From NCBI GenBank assembly GCA_015143295.1, contig CM026570.1, positions 23,567,250-23,631,249 on the forward strand: DNA of 64,000 bases, given 5' to 3'. The notes beneath the pieces were generated by a model. The model saw only the letters and a program-made list of their open reading frames with translations, made no database searches and had not been told where the DNA came from. This stretch comes from Tetracentron sinense (lineage: Eukaryota > Streptophyta > Magnoliopsida > Trochodendrales > Trochodendraceae). Shown in pieces: positions 12,015-26,974 of this stretch. Within the stretch, counting starts at the first letter, position 1. Each line of letters opens with the position of its first letter. A program made the position numbers and the translations under genes.

Positions 12015-15000
12015 GTAAGTACACCCCTGTTCTTCTTTGATCTTTACTTCTTGCTTTTCTGAACCTGCAACAATGGCGATCTTCATGCAGTTCGTCTCTA
12101 TGAGGAGGGAGCAAGGCCGGGTGACCGTCGGAGACTTGCCTTCGAGGATGTCGAGACTGAAAGTTGTTGGAGAAAATCTGACTGAGAAAGAGAGGGCTTC
12201 GTTTCTTCTCGAATCGTATCCAAACATGGACGAAGAGGTCGATTTCGAAGTTTTTCTTCAGGTGAGTTTTAATTCAGTCTTGAATCTTTGAAATGAATCA
12301 CACAGGAACTCCCAATTTAGTCACTTTTTGGACAAATTTCAGATTCTGATGTTCTATTTCAGTTAAAATTGATTTGGGGCTTTAGATTTGTAGTTAGATC
12401 GGAAAATCTCTTAAATTCATGGCAGGTGTATTTGAAACTGCATGCCCATGCGAGTGCTAGAATGGGGAGTGGAGCGAAGAACTCATCTGCGTTCCTCAAG
12501 GCTGCTACAACTACGCTGCTTCACACTATCAGCGAATCCGAGAAGACGTCTTATGTTGCTCATATCAATAGCTACCTCGGAGAAGATGTGTTCTTAAAGA
12601 GATACCTTCCTGTAGATCCTTCCACTAATGATCTCTTCGAGATTGTGAAAGATGGGGTTCTTCTCTGGTGATCCCCTGCTAACAATTTTTTGGGATGTGA
12701 TGAATATAAAAATGCTTTCTTTTCATGATTTTGGGTTCAACAATTAGAACTTAGAAGTGTTTTTCTTTGATGCAGTAAGCTTATCAATGTGGCGGTTCCA
12801 GGCACAATTGATGAACGAGCTATCAATACTAAGAGTGTACTTAATCCTTGGGAAAGGAACGAAAACCATACACTCTGCCTCAACTCTTGCAAAGCTATTG
12901 GATGTACAGTTGTTAATATCGGGACCCAGGACTTCATCGAAGGAAGAGTATGTCTACGCCCCATTTCCGTTACTAGTGCTTTTGTTGATGGTTGAATTTT
13001 CAATGTTTTGAATGATTTTTTTTATCCAGTACTTTGGATATTTGGTTTGGATAACTTGGTAACATTTATTCCATGCTGAAGTAGGAAGTAGATAAACCTC
13101 TTGATCCTTGTCAAAAATGAATATATTGTTGTGATTTGGTGTGAAGTTCCAGACTTCCAGGATTATTTGGGATTTTATCATTTAGATTCATGTGAATGTT
13201 CAACAGCAACTGAAGTATTCTAAATAGCTACATGATGTGTTGTTGCGGCTTCTTCCGTCCTCCTCCGCCCTTCCAAATTGGACTTGTTGCTGCATTATTT
13301 TGAGTTGACTAATTTACTGTCCTGCTTTGTACCGAATTAGCTATCGTTGTTCTACAATGGATGCTACTAATTATGTCGTTAGAAAAATACTAATATCCTA
13401 TTCGGTTTCATTTCAGCGCCATCTTGTGCTTGGGTTGATTTCTCAAATTATTAAGGTACTGTTTGGTTACCTTCACTCTTCACAGCAGTTAGATTCATCA
13501 TTCATGCTTATAAATTTTTTACTCTGTATAATTTAAGTGTAAATATCTAAGTTAGAGTCTAGCCAATGAATCCATTTAGGACTTTGGAGCAATAAATTTA
13601 ATATAAATTGACAGCTGCATAAGCATCTATATTCCGTACTGGCGTGGTATGTGACTCTTCCTAATTATGATATAATTTTAGATACAACTATTGGCGGACC
13701 TCAACTTGAAGAAAACACCTCAGTTGGTGGAGTTGGTTGATGATAGTAAGGTGAATAAATGTTTACAGAAATTCTGGTTTCCTTCTTCGATTAACATAGA
13801 AGACTCTAAACTAACAATTCCTCCGACATCCCGTATTTGTATCTTAAAATATCAACAGGATGTGGAGGAGCTGATGAGTCTACCACCAGAGAAGATCTTA
13901 CTGAGGTGGATGAACTTTCAACTGAAGAAAGCAGGCTACAGAAAAATCATTACAAACTTCTCTTCTGATGTGAAGGTAGGTGAATATGAATTCAGTGAGA
14001 AACAACATTTGCTTTTTGGTTGATCTTTTTTTCTACTTTATAATCATTTTAATTGTATTTTGCTTCATTATTAGCATTAGAACTATTATAAATTATATCG
14101 TGAAGGAATGCAGTGAATAGAGGTGGTGCATTGAAATTTTGTTATGAATTACATTTACTTGTGTTTGGTGGTGATAACTGATAAGAATAGAGTAAGGTTA
14201 GAAGTTTCAAACTTGTTTTAAAAGTTCAAGGTCACTTGTGCTAGAATCAGAACCCACAAATTAAAGTGGACAAGTTAGTATATTCTTTTATCCTTTTATG
14301 TAAAAAAATTCAAAAATTAACTTTAGAAATGGCTTGTCATGTTCCAGTAACAACATATCGTGTACAACGTCACAAATTCTCAACCCGTTGTTGCAGCCAA
14401 GGTATTAAACTTTGGTGGTGATAACTGATAAGAATAGAAAAGGTTAGAAGACTCAAACTTGATTTAAAAGTTCAAGGTCACTAGTGCTAGAATCAGAACC
14501 CACAAAGTAAAGTAGACAAGTTAGTATATTATCTCATATTTTTTATGTTTAAAAATTAAAAAATCTACTTTAGAAATGGTTTGTCATGTTCCAGAAACAA
14601 AATATCATCTACGTCACAAATTCTCATCCCGTTGCTGCATGCAGCACATATAAATAGAAGCTTTGGGTCCCCAAAGTAATACTAATAATTGCCCCCAATT
14701 TGTTTTGAAGCCACTAATGCCGCTTCATCTGCTAAATCCATCTGGTTATTTCTTTCATTGGGGAAGGAGTCGGCATCTGTATTTGTCATGACCAAAATGT
14801 GTTTGTTGTGCACATCATATTTTAAGCGCTAAGCATTCGGCGAGAATCTTGGCTTCACCATACAGATATATGATCACACATGCCACATTTCTTTGTTTCA
14901 TCATTCTATTTTTCATTTCCAGGTCAATATTTTCATAAATCAGTTGAGCCGGCATGAACGTAATGAGTTTACAATTCAGTCTACTGCTTTAAGGCTTGCT

Positions 15001-18000
15001 ATTTTAACTGCTGACGCATTATTGTAACTTTATGTATAATTTTACGAGATCTCTAGTTTCATGTTCTTTCCAACTATACTTTGAAGCAGGAAAATTCAGC
15101 TCCACATGGAAGCTTGACATAAAGACACTGTAAGATTAACTGACTGTGAGTTTCCATTGGTGCTTCGTAGTTCTCTTGGACTCTAGTTTCTTGTGTGTTC
15201 AGATATGATTTTAACAATCTACATTTTAAAAATTTCAGTTTCCATTGTCTATTATTCTGGTAACAAAGAAATGACTGCACATTGTTTCAGTTGACAACAC
15301 CAATAATTTCAGTTACTTCTCATATTAATTTTCTAACCGAACAGTCAAAAAACATGACTTCCACTTTTCTGTGTCATGACCCATGATGTTCTTATTCTTA
15401 TTTTAAGAATAATTATTTTTTAATGCTTTAGTGCACCTTCCCGTGAAAGGGAACATTATTATTTCTTCCATTTAGTTAGTTCTGGAACTAAAAGTTGCCT
15501 TATTTTATTCTTTTTTGTATGCCCATAGCGAAGACGATTGGTTTTATTTGGATGGTGTGGCATTTTTTGTGTCCTGATTTTAATGTATTTCTTGGAATGA
15601 TGCTGATATTTAAGCATGCAATAATCAATATGCTTCTTCTGCAGGATGGAGAGGCTTATGCTTGCTTACTAAATGTTCTTGCGCCTGAGCACCGTAACCC
15701 ATCTACATTGGCTGTAAAAGATCCTTTAGAAAGAGCAAAGTTAATCCTTGAACATGCTGATAGGATGGGTTGCAGGAGATACCTAACCCCAAAAGACATT
15801 GTGGAAGGTTCTCCAAATCTTAACCTTGCTTTTGTTGCACATATTTTCCAGCATAGGTGAGAATAGTTCTTCTTAAGCATCAATTTTCTTTAAATTGGTT
15901 AATTATTAAATCTGGAACAGTTATCCTCATCAACTTACCGTGTTTCATTATTCTAGATTGCAAGAAAATAAATGAATCATATACCATAAAGTACAAGTAT
16001 GTTTTAGTTTTAGCAGTCATGTTTATGCATTTAGGCATGTACTTGACTACTTGTGAAAACCTGCTAAACAAGGAGGGAACCTGGTCTGTTGACTCCTCGC
16101 TTAGGGAGGATGACAGAAAAATCCAAGCCCCTTTATGATGTCTACTGTTACTAATAGGTATCATCATATATGATGGGTACTATACGGCCATACCTAAGCC
16201 AAAATTTGAAACAAACATGAATACATTGTCCAGAATTACGAAACATACTAAGTAATGTGGGAGAGGACATTAGACATTTACTAAATCCGGCAGTATCTCT
16301 AACTGTTTGTGTTAAAATGAGTACTGTAGTAGATCAGTCCTTGGGCTTTAATGACATGCTAGATTCTCGGCGATCCTCAATCTGGAAGTGATGAAACCAT
16401 TAATGTGCTGCATACTCTCTTATGATCAGAGAAGAGAGTATACCTAAGGCAAAATTTTGAAGCAAACATAATACGTTGTGTAGAATTTCTAAACAACTAA
16501 GTATTGTTAGACTTGGGACCAGTGTAGTCAAGGCGTCTAGGTGATGCCTAGGCGATTAGCCCCGGCTAAGCGAGGCGTTGTCTAGGCGATAAATTTAATA
16601 TAAATATATATAATTATATATATATATATATATATATTATTATTATTATTATTATATGTAACATCCAAAAGACCAAAACTCCATACCCACATTCCACAAA
16701 AACATAAAATAAAAAGTCTATTACAATCATTTATATCACATAACCAAAGACATGTTGACATAGTGGAATATTAAAAACTTCAAAATCTGGGCCAAATACT
16801 CAAATTCGTGTCACTGTCCATGTTACATGTATAATGTTAGGCCCTAGAGCCTAAGAAATGTATTCAGAATTACAACATGATGATTAAAGATTATGGAATA
16901 TAGAAATAATAAAAGAGTTTCATCATTTGAACCCAAGAAATAGTAAAGTATTTAAGAAGAGCGTTATCGTTTGCTATCCCAACAGTGTGAATCTGCCTAT
17001 CTGGACTGGATTATGTGTATTTTTCAACCCTCGACCCATCTAATTTTCTTATTTCTAAATTTTGAGCTTTATATTGGCTTTAGAAGGATCTTGTTTGTTT
17101 TGGAAGGTACAACCTTTAGCAGATTGCCCGGGGGGTGGCAGAAAGGATAGAGTCCCCCTGCGACAGATTGCGTCGAAAACGATATTTTTAATGAAAAAAA
17201 TGATTTAGAATCTTGTTACTTCTTCATTACATGTTTTTTTTAAATATTTCTTTTTCTATTTATTGAGATTTTTTTTGAGTAAAAAAGGAAAAAACAGCTT
17301 TTATAAGGCAGACTGCCTAGACGACCCGCCCAGATATCGAATGCCTAGGCGTCTTGGCATCGCCTAGGCAACCACCTAGCTATTTCTGACTGCCTAATCA
17401 CCTAGTCGGGCGCCCCACCCTCAAAAACGCCTAGGCGACCGCCTAGGTGATGCCTTAACTACATTGCTTGGGACAAGACGATTAAATACTATTGAGTACT
17501 ATAGTAGATCAGTCCTTGGGCTTTAAGATCTACCAACCTGAATTGATTCATTCCCTTTCACGTGCTAGATTCTCAGCTATCCTCAAGCTTCCAGTGATGG
17601 ACTTATTTATGTGCTGCATAGTCTCTTTTGGTGAGACAATGAAATGCTAGTTGTCTCCCTTGAATCTTGATGAAGGAAGCAAATTGAAGATGTTCATAAC
17701 CTGAATTCTTTTAGGACCTTGTACCTAATGACCTGATCTCATGGCCATCCCTAAGAAATTTACCCTAGGTTTTAAGGTTCTTTACTTGTGTTGACTCTGA
17801 TATTCTTATCATGAAATACTTACTAACGAGAATTTAGCTAATTATCATGGATAGCCTATTTCCATGTTTAGGACCTTCATTATCTCCACTACTAATGCTA
17901 TAATCGTCTATTGGGATCAATATGATTTGACATGTGAACTTGTCAGCTTTTCTCTGCTTTATGTTGCTTTACTCCTTGCCTTGGCTTAGGTCTCGTCAAG

Positions 18001-21000
18001 TTTGAGATGTTCTTCTATGAACCCATGAACCCATGAACCCATGAAGTAATGCCGTGTTTTTATGAAAGAATATATGCATTGAGTTTTGAATTCTTTTGAA
18101 ACTATGTTTAAGGATCTTTATGCACAAAGCTCAGTAGTTATTCTATTAGATTACCTGGGAATCATCGTTGGTAATGAGCATTTCCCAGCATCATCGACTA
18201 ATTACTAGTTGTAGGCTTGTAGCACACTACTTTGTCAGCTGCTAAATGAAGTCATAACTGGAAACTGTCAGGAAGTTTACTGATTAAATTGCCACTTGAT
18301 TTATAGACAAAACCCAGGGGGCATCGGAAATATTATCAAGACCACAAAAGTAGAAAGGTCTGAAGTGGATTGAGTTTTAGGGTGTCGAGGTACGGTTCAA
18401 TATACACCTGTGAGTGGTGTTAGGCAAGTCGCTAGTGCGTGATCTGCTTTACCAGCCTTTACATAGATATGATGAATCCTAATTTTGCCCCACTATTAGT
18501 TTTTAATGAGGCCTTTTCCTAATGGAATTCTGGTTCCACAAGAACATTGGGACATTACTCAAAAATTGTAATTGCTAGAGCACATCTTATATATTGTGGG
18601 CCTAGTTCATTTGTTTCAATCGAAGAATGCAATCCTTGAGAATAAGGAGAAAACTGCTGTGAAATTCAGTGTTTAGCTTGTTTGGGTAATATGCAGTTTC
18701 TAAAAATAAACTAAATAAGATGGGGTAAGAGAGAGATGTTTTTATGTATGCCTTGCAAGTTTGCAACCCCATTCTCCAAATTTGAGTAGTGTTAAAAGCA
18801 AGAAACTGAATATTAGGATTATATTTGATAATATAACTAATTGAGAAAATGCAAAAAGTTGTAGGAGAGTGTAGAGGAATAGTTGTGACCCAAGGTTCTA
18901 CTTTTCTTTGACATGCTATCTGACCACTGGCTTTGAGCGCAGGAAAATTCATTTCCTGATATTCTTGAGGAATGACTCGGTACTTGTAACATTTCAAGCG
19001 TCTCAAAGAGATGAAACTCTTGAATTTCGGTATCAAATATCCCCCGTTGATTTAGAGAACGGAATTTACTGATTGTTGTGGGGGACTATTCTAAATTTCT
19101 AATGGCTCCGATAAAATCCCGACCATTAATTACACCTATTACAAGGAAACAGTAAGAAGGAAGAAAGAAACAGAAGAAATAATGAAAAACATACATTTCA
19201 TTAACTATGGGGTGCCCACATTTGGGCTTACATGTTCCCCATGAGAAGGGGACTTTTACATTAATTAGGAGTATAGTGACAAAGTCGGGGTTTAGGAATA
19301 ATTCGGCAGAGATCAAGTTCGGGAAAAAATAAAAAGTAAATTAATAATTATAAAAATATACAGAACAATTTGATTAAAATATATACAAAATAAGTAATTT
19401 TTTTGAATAATAATGGAATAATTCAGGAATTATTCGATAATAATTCAGAAAGTTCAGGAATAATTCGTAAAAAAACATGAATAATTCCTAAAATCGGTGT
19501 TTTTTTTAAAACATGATTTAAACGCAGAATGCTTCGGCAACTCAAATATTTGCGAATTTAAAAAAAAACGCTGTTTTTTGTTACTTGGATTAGGAGGAGA
19601 GATAAAGAGAGAGAGGAAGGAGAACGGGAACATTTCTCCCCCTTTAGATAGGACATCTGTCCCAAAGAGTAGTTACTTGCCTATAGTGAGCAAGCAAGAA
19701 GAATGAGGTGTGCTCTTTTGTGAGGATACTTGTACTATTACTATTTTATTTGTAGAGAACATGCTTGATAAAAATGGGGAGCGGATAGTTCCCACTCTCG
19801 GACTGTCCCCCTTTGTGGAGGATAATTGGCGTCATGCCTTGTCATGGGTGCCACATGGCAGCCAACCATTTGGTGAGAACTCTGCAACAATAGGTTCTCT
19901 TAAGGGATTCCTATTTGGGGAGATCTCGAGAACAGGGTGGCAGCCTTTGGGGCTGCATCCCTTATTCAACGAGATTAAAGTGGTACAAGGTTACCACCCT
20001 TATTTTTTGCCACGTGACAGACACTCATAGGAGTAAGCTCTATCATGTCAAGAGTCCTTTGACCGAAGGGACTGTGTTTTGGGGGCCTTAAGATCAGTTG
20101 GGAGCCTCTGGTTGGCTGCCACTACACAAGGGATGTACTTCCTACTGTGCAAGACAAGAGGGGACTCGTGATTGACCCTGGTTGGAAAAAAGGACAGCTG
20201 CAAGGGGACTCCATTTTGTTGCTTGACAGGGGTCACATGGTGGACGCTAATTGGCTAATGCCTGGTAAGAAAATAAACTCCCCTTTGCTGCTTGACAGGG
20301 TTGGACATGGTGGTCCTTTATTGGTCAGAGCCTGACAGCTCGGGGATTCCTCTTTGTTGCCTGACAGGGACCTGTGGGGGGCTCTTTATTAGTTTGAGGC
20401 ATGACAGCTTTGTGGATTCCCCTTTGTCACCATGCAAGTGTCACGTGGTGTACCCTTATCGGTTAGGGAAAGGAATCCTATGCATAGTAACAAAGTTCGG
20501 ATTCGGGAATTATTCGGCAGGGGTTAAGTTCGAAAAAAAAGGAAAAAAATCGGCAAATTCGGGTTAAGTTCGGGAAAAGTTCGAAAAAATAAAAATTAAT
20601 AATTATAAAAAAGAAGAACGTGATGCCAACTAATCCATCTACCAATCTATATGTATTGACATCTCTTACTATGTTAACATTTATTCCAATTTCTAAAAAA
20701 GAAGCATTATGTAAACTCGCAAACTCAAGAAAAAAATTACATAAGGCTTAAGTAAGCTTTATGTAATTTAAGAAAAAAGAATAATTTAGATTACATGTTT
20801 GTATATGCAAATCAAATTATATAATTCAAAAATATATAAAAACAAGAAAAATAATCTGAATAGATAAAATCAGAAAAGCAATATATGAGTGTATTTGTTT
20901 GGCATAACATAGTTATTTAGCAAAATATAGAAATAGCTCAGAATAAATAACACAAATCTTATTTTCTCTTAATTCAGTGGAAATTCAACAGACTAACCAA

Positions 21001-24000
21001 CTTGCAAAATTATCTTTTTTCTCTCAATTCAATCGAATGTAGTCAAAATCCTAAAATAGCGTACTCGAATAGAGTTTTCTCATTCTTCTATCAGTTGGTG
21101 ATTTCAATCAAATGAAGATTTCTCGGTGTGAAATAAGTCTCGAGTTATTAGTAATAATTCTATTGCTAATAGAAAATTCATTTTATCCTCATTTTTATTT
21201 TAGAATTCTGAATAAGCATGAACGAATAATTTGTGAGAAATCTTCATTCAGAATAAGTTCGGCATAAGTTCGGAATAATTCGTTCGTTCGAGAATTATTC
21301 GCGAATAATTCGTCAGTTCGGGAATTATTCGTTAGTTCGGGAAAAAGAAGCCTTTTTAAACGGCACCCCTTAAAAAATGAATAGTTCGGGTACAATTCGG
21401 GAATTATTCGAGAACTTTGTTACTATGATCCTATGCGACTCCCCTTTGTCGCTTGACAAGAGCTATGTGGTCGACCCTGGTTAGTTTTGATTTGGAAGCA
21501 AAGGAGACTCTCGAGTCTCCTCTACTTCTTGCAAGGTTTTAAATAACGATCTCAGCTTGCTTAATGAGTTTGAGTGAAACCTTTACGTAACACCGTAATG
21601 TAGCGATTTTGGCCGTTAACCCGTAATGCCCCATTTTGTAGAAAAATAATAATAAAAAACAGAAGATTAAGGGAAAAATTTAAATTTGATAAACAAACAA
21701 AAGCATTGAAATTAAAATGCATATTATGCATGGGAATACAAATTTATCAATTTTAGTAAACATAGTGAGATAAAAATGAAAATGCATAACCCAAATTATC
21801 ACAGATCCATTTCATTTGAAATCTATGAATCCATTTTTCACACTTGCTAATATGTACTAACTATATACACTGTTTGATAAAGTTAAGAAATCTTACCCAA
21901 TCAAAAAGTCCCAAATTGATTTTTCTCAAAAGTTGGTTGTGAAGATTTGGGTCGTCGATTCATAGCATAAATTCTACTATTACCTAGGCACGTCCTATGG
22001 GTGCCAAGTGTCCAGGTCTCTAGAGGTGTTCAACATGACAAGCTCTAAAAATCTCGTACGGCGGCACAAATGTGCAAAATTTATAAAATGATTGTATATA
22101 AATTTTATAACTCAATTGTTTTTAAAAAAAATTAAGAAGAATAGAAGGGGGATCCCTTTCCTAATTGTTTTTCAAATACATATCAAAATTATGAAAAAAA
22201 TACTCATATAGTGATGGCACGGGCATACAAATTTTTAAAATTGATTATATATAAATATATTATAACTCAGTTTTTTTAAATAACATAAATAGAGAGAGAG
22301 GCACCTCTCTCCCATATTTTAAAATATATATATGTACCAAATTTATAAAAAAATACTCATATAGAGAATAGGAGCAACGCGCGCGCGTGTGAGAGAGAGA
22401 GAGACGTACCTATTGATCGTCATTGGTGTCATTGGTGCAATTGCTCTCCTAGTAAATTTTCCTCTATGTTTTCTTAAAAGCTACACAACTTGACAAAAAT
22501 TTCTCAGGAATCAAATTATATATATATAAAATGGCACGATATACAATTTACTTGAAGCATCATGTGCCTAACCATAATGCTGACGCTACTATGACGCGAT
22601 ATAGACACATACCAAGTAGTGTTGTGGTATCGTGCCATGGACTGTTATGTCGTGCCAAGGTGCCAGCATGACAAAATTTAGGAAAATTGAAGTGCCTAGG
22701 TAACATTGGTAGATCTGGTTTTTATCAAAAAAAGATGAAGTGGTTATATTTGGCTTGAGAAAGGAAAGAAAGTGAAAATTCTAAAAAATGTAAGATAGAA
22801 TGAGTTTTTAAAACTTATGGGTATGAAATACAATGTCAAATATTATGTAAAAGTCATTAAGTAACGTAATGTGGCCTGTATGGTTCAGGGTTTACCAAAA
22901 CCTTTACGTAACGACCGTCATAACAGTTTTGGAAAAATTTGTAGCCATGGTTGCATGTCAGGGGGCCACGTGATGGCTCTTGATTGGTCAGGTGTTTCAT
23001 GTTTGGGAGCAAGGGTTCCGCCACTTTGCTGCATGATAGTGGTTAAGTGGTAGCGGTTAATTGGTTTAGGTTTAGCAACATGGGGACTCCCATCTATTGG
23101 TTGATAGTGGTCACATGTTGGCACCTTGTTGGTTAGGTTTGGCAGCATTGAGGATCTCCCTTTTGCTGCCTAACAGAGGCCACGTGATTGGCTTGGGTTT
23201 GGCAACAAGGGGGACTCCCCTCTGCTACTTGATTGGTGCTACACGTAGCCCCTAAATTGTTGTATTTGAGCAGCCCACTTGACCACACATGCCTATGGCA
23301 CGTGCAAAAATCATCATGGACCCATTTAGGGCTGTTATGTGATGCATTTGAGTTGCATCACCTTTGACGAACCCTCACGCGTGGGTAGTACTGTAGTACA
23401 ATTTCACTTCCTACACACTTCGTAGTCTGATGTTTGATTTGCAAGATTCAAGTCTTGTTTTATTGACGGAGAGAAGGTGAATTAATTGTTTGAACAATAA
23501 AAGTGATATTCCCTTCCCAAGCATGGTTAAAAATATCGGTATTGGTAAGGCGATTTATGGGTACGTCTCGGAGTATCAGTCTGATACGTGCCGATATGCC
23601 GAAATAAAAATTAAGATACGCTTTGATATGCAGAGAAAAACTCGGATATCTTACATAAATTTTTTTTAATGCAAATATAAGCTAAAAACAAACTAAATAA
23701 AGTCCCTAAATTACATTTATAATCATACATATGAGAGTTGAAAATTTTATAAGTTAAAAAAGGCGAGCATGTTGATAAACAGGTTTGAAAACACAAACCA
23801 TAGTGACTTAGCCAAGTATAAGCAATACAATCTAAATATGAAAACCTTATATATTCAATAACTACATAAGAAATTATTGACTTTACAATTATAAAGTAAA
23901 TGATATACATTAAACTCAATACCACAATGAATTACATGCCGTCTCCAATTTTAGATTTAAACCTAGATTGAAGGTGCTTTTTGAAATATTGAACATTTTA

Positions 24001-26938
24001 GGGTTTTTGAATTTTTTTAAAAAGTGATGAAAAACCGTTGATTTATCATAAAATGGTTTTGATCCATGAATTTCGCATGAAATCAATAGATTTACTCATT
24101 TTGGGTTGATTACAATCTATTTTCATTAATTTAAACAACTAAAGTAAAAACAAATAAATTTTTGCATACATTAAAAAATTTGGGAAAACCTTTTCAATTT
24201 GAAATAAAACGCTTGGATTTTTTTTTTGAACATAAAATTAACAACAAAGTTTTTTTTAGTCCTAGAAATTAATTAGAGAAGAAAGATTGTTAAAGTAATT
24301 GGTTCTAGGAGTGTTTACAAACATCCAAATGGTAAAAATGGCTTGGTTTTATAACTTTGCTAGGAGTATTGGTATGGTATTGATGAGTATTGGTCCGATA
24401 CGCACCGATACTTTACGATACCTTGGACTTCTATGTATTCTTGTACTAGAGTACTGTATTGGGCAAATCCCAATTTGTACCGGGCGTATTGGGATTTTCC
24501 TTATCCATGTTCCCAAGTGCGAGTTTTTGTGCAACAAAGTTCCTCAATGTTTTCCAAGCTTCTCAATTTTTTTGTTCTTGGGTGTGGGAGGTGTAATTAG
24601 CTAATATTGCGTTCTATTTAGTAATTTAGAATGCCTTTTTAGGTATCCGATGCTTCTTACTATTTTATACTATAGTCGTTAACTATTCATTATGCTTGTA
24701 AGATTTTGATTGAAATTTCTTAAAGGTTAAGTTATTGGGCAAGCAAGATTTGCTTATAGATAGTGATTTACAACTAGTGTGATCAGGGGGTTTCATGTAT
24801 TAAGTACCAAGTAATTAACCTTCGTACAATCGATCAATACCAAGTAATTTCAAAGAGTGTAATGATAGTCATTCTCAAGATTGTGCCTTAACCCCCCCCC
24901 CCCCCCCCCCCCCCCACAATCGCTTTACCTACCTGGAATGGCTCTTCCTACTTGCTTCCTGAATGCACTTCTTGTGAAGTGATCTTCCCTGTACATAGCT
25001 TCCCTGCAATTACCCTTAATGAGTGGTCAACTTTTCCTTATTGTAACCAATTGTACTAGACATTTGTTAACTGTATGTGAATGGATGAACATACAAGCTT
25101 CCTAGCTTACCCTTTCTTTCACTCTGTGAATATTAAGTTCTTGTTTCTTGGTTGTCTTGAATCATGAACTGACTTGTCTAATTGGAGTGTTTGTTTATCT
25201 GTGGTATAGGCTTATTCAAAATGTTTGTTTGTATTAAAAAATTGTCAATTTTTACGGTTTTTCCTCGTCTGTTGGAGCATTACAACAAATTCTTGGTTGG
25301 TTTTAAAGCTAATTATGTTTTTTGCATGTAGGAATGGGCTCTCAACCCAAACGAAACAGATATCATTCCTTGAAATTTCACCAGACGAAGCACAAGTCTC
25401 CAGAGAAGAGGGAGCATTTCGCCTTTGGATCAATAGTCTTGGAAATTCAACATATATTAACAATGTCTTTGAAGATGTTAGAAATGGGTGAGCTAGTACT
25501 ATTTTAGTTGTAATGGATTTGCATGATTGATTTCAATATTATCGTTTTGTTCCTTAATAACGGTCAAATATCTATTCCTATGCAGATGGGTACTTTTAGA
25601 GGCCCTTGACAAGGTGTCACCAGGGATAGTTAATTGGAAGGTTGCAACTAGGCCTCCAATTAAAATGCCATTCAGGAAAGTTGAAAACTGTAACCAAGTA
25701 GTGAAGATTGGGAAACAACTGAAGTTTTCCCTAGTTAATATTGCTGGAAATGATATTGTGCAAGGGAACAAGAAACTTATATTAGGTATGTATCTTACCC
25801 CATTTGACCCCAAATGCATATTAAATGGATCTGTATCTCATTGCTCTTGGTTGGAATTTCTGTACTCAAGTTTTTTCTGCTTTTTAAATTGATACTTTTA
25901 TAAGTTTTTATATGAAAGCTAGTTTTCATAACTCTTTTTTAATAAAAAATGTTTTTGAGGCCTTCTTGAACTTGCAGCGAGGCATTTGAATCTTTGTTAT
26001 CCGAAGAGCTTCATTTTTTTTTTTTTTTCCGTTTGAGTAAAAACTGTTACCTTTTTTTTTTCCAGCTTATTTATGGCAATTGATGCGATACAACATCCTC
26101 CAACTTCTAAAAAACTTGAGATTCCATTCCCATGAGAAGGAGATTACAGATGCTGACATTCTGGAATGGGCTAACAACAAAGTGAGGAATGCAGGAAGAC
26201 AGAGCCATATGAATAGTTTTAAGGTATTATATCTACAAGTATTTCTCTTTTCCTGTGCAGAAATATTTGATTTTGACTTGAAAGTATCTTTTTGAGGTGC
26301 AACTTTAAGGTTCAATTGGATCGAAGTATATCTGATCCAATTGGCTTGTTTGAGCTTCTCTCTTGGATGAGGATTAAGCCTATGGCTTGTTTGAGCATAT
26401 ATGATATTTTATTGACCAACGGTGGATGAAGCACAAGTGCATCTGACCTTGGGCCGTTGTGTTGACGTTCAGGTTTTATACTCTTCATTTATCTTTGATA
26501 TATTAGGGATGGTAGAGTTGGGATGGAGGGAAGAAACTTATTTGCCAACCTCAGCTGTACACATGGCATGCATGCAGTGGGTTCAGGAGCCATCATTTTA
26601 TATACCCAACTTGTTCTCATGGTCTAAAAAAATAATCTGATTGGATGTCCTATACTTATCTGTAGACCTTTTTGGACTATCATCACATTGCAATAAATTC
26701 TTAAAGGAATACAAAGGAAGTCTTTAGTATCGAGTGATTAAAACAGTTTTTAGTGTAATAGATCTTTAGCTGTGACCTACAAAGTGAGGTTCTTGAACTG
26801 CCCTTTATGTATGCCATTAACTTCTCGTCTGACTATGTATTCCTTGTAGAATGTAGATACATAACCCCTTGCTTGTTTCTTCGTACTAACAATGTTGAAA
26901 TTATTTTTTACTGACCCACCTATGATTTTGGATTCTGT

Positions 26939-26974
<36 letters not shown>

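Larger units (their letters stand above)
19620..23260 (+). repeat. Degenerate GC-richer minisatellite in intron 8, split by insertions
   Basis: Loose repeats of roughly 75-85 bp built from the words GACTCCCCTTTGTTGCTTGA, CAGGGGTCACATGGTGG and TTATTGGTTAGGGCCTGAC. Units are clear at about 20120-20480, 21428-21500 and 22935-23250, with weaker ones from about 19780. The blocks are separated by the elements at 20483-21427 and about 21555-22925. Reading frames across it are by-products of the repeat. Confidence 0.7.

Noticed and set aside
12789-12995. Frame reading [15 protein letters not shown] as a separate small protein
   Set aside because: It is the middle of fimbrin exon 4 read into the intron.
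19710-20567. Several open frames of 60-106 codons in intron 8
   Set aside because: They follow the minisatellite units and match no protein family that I recognise.
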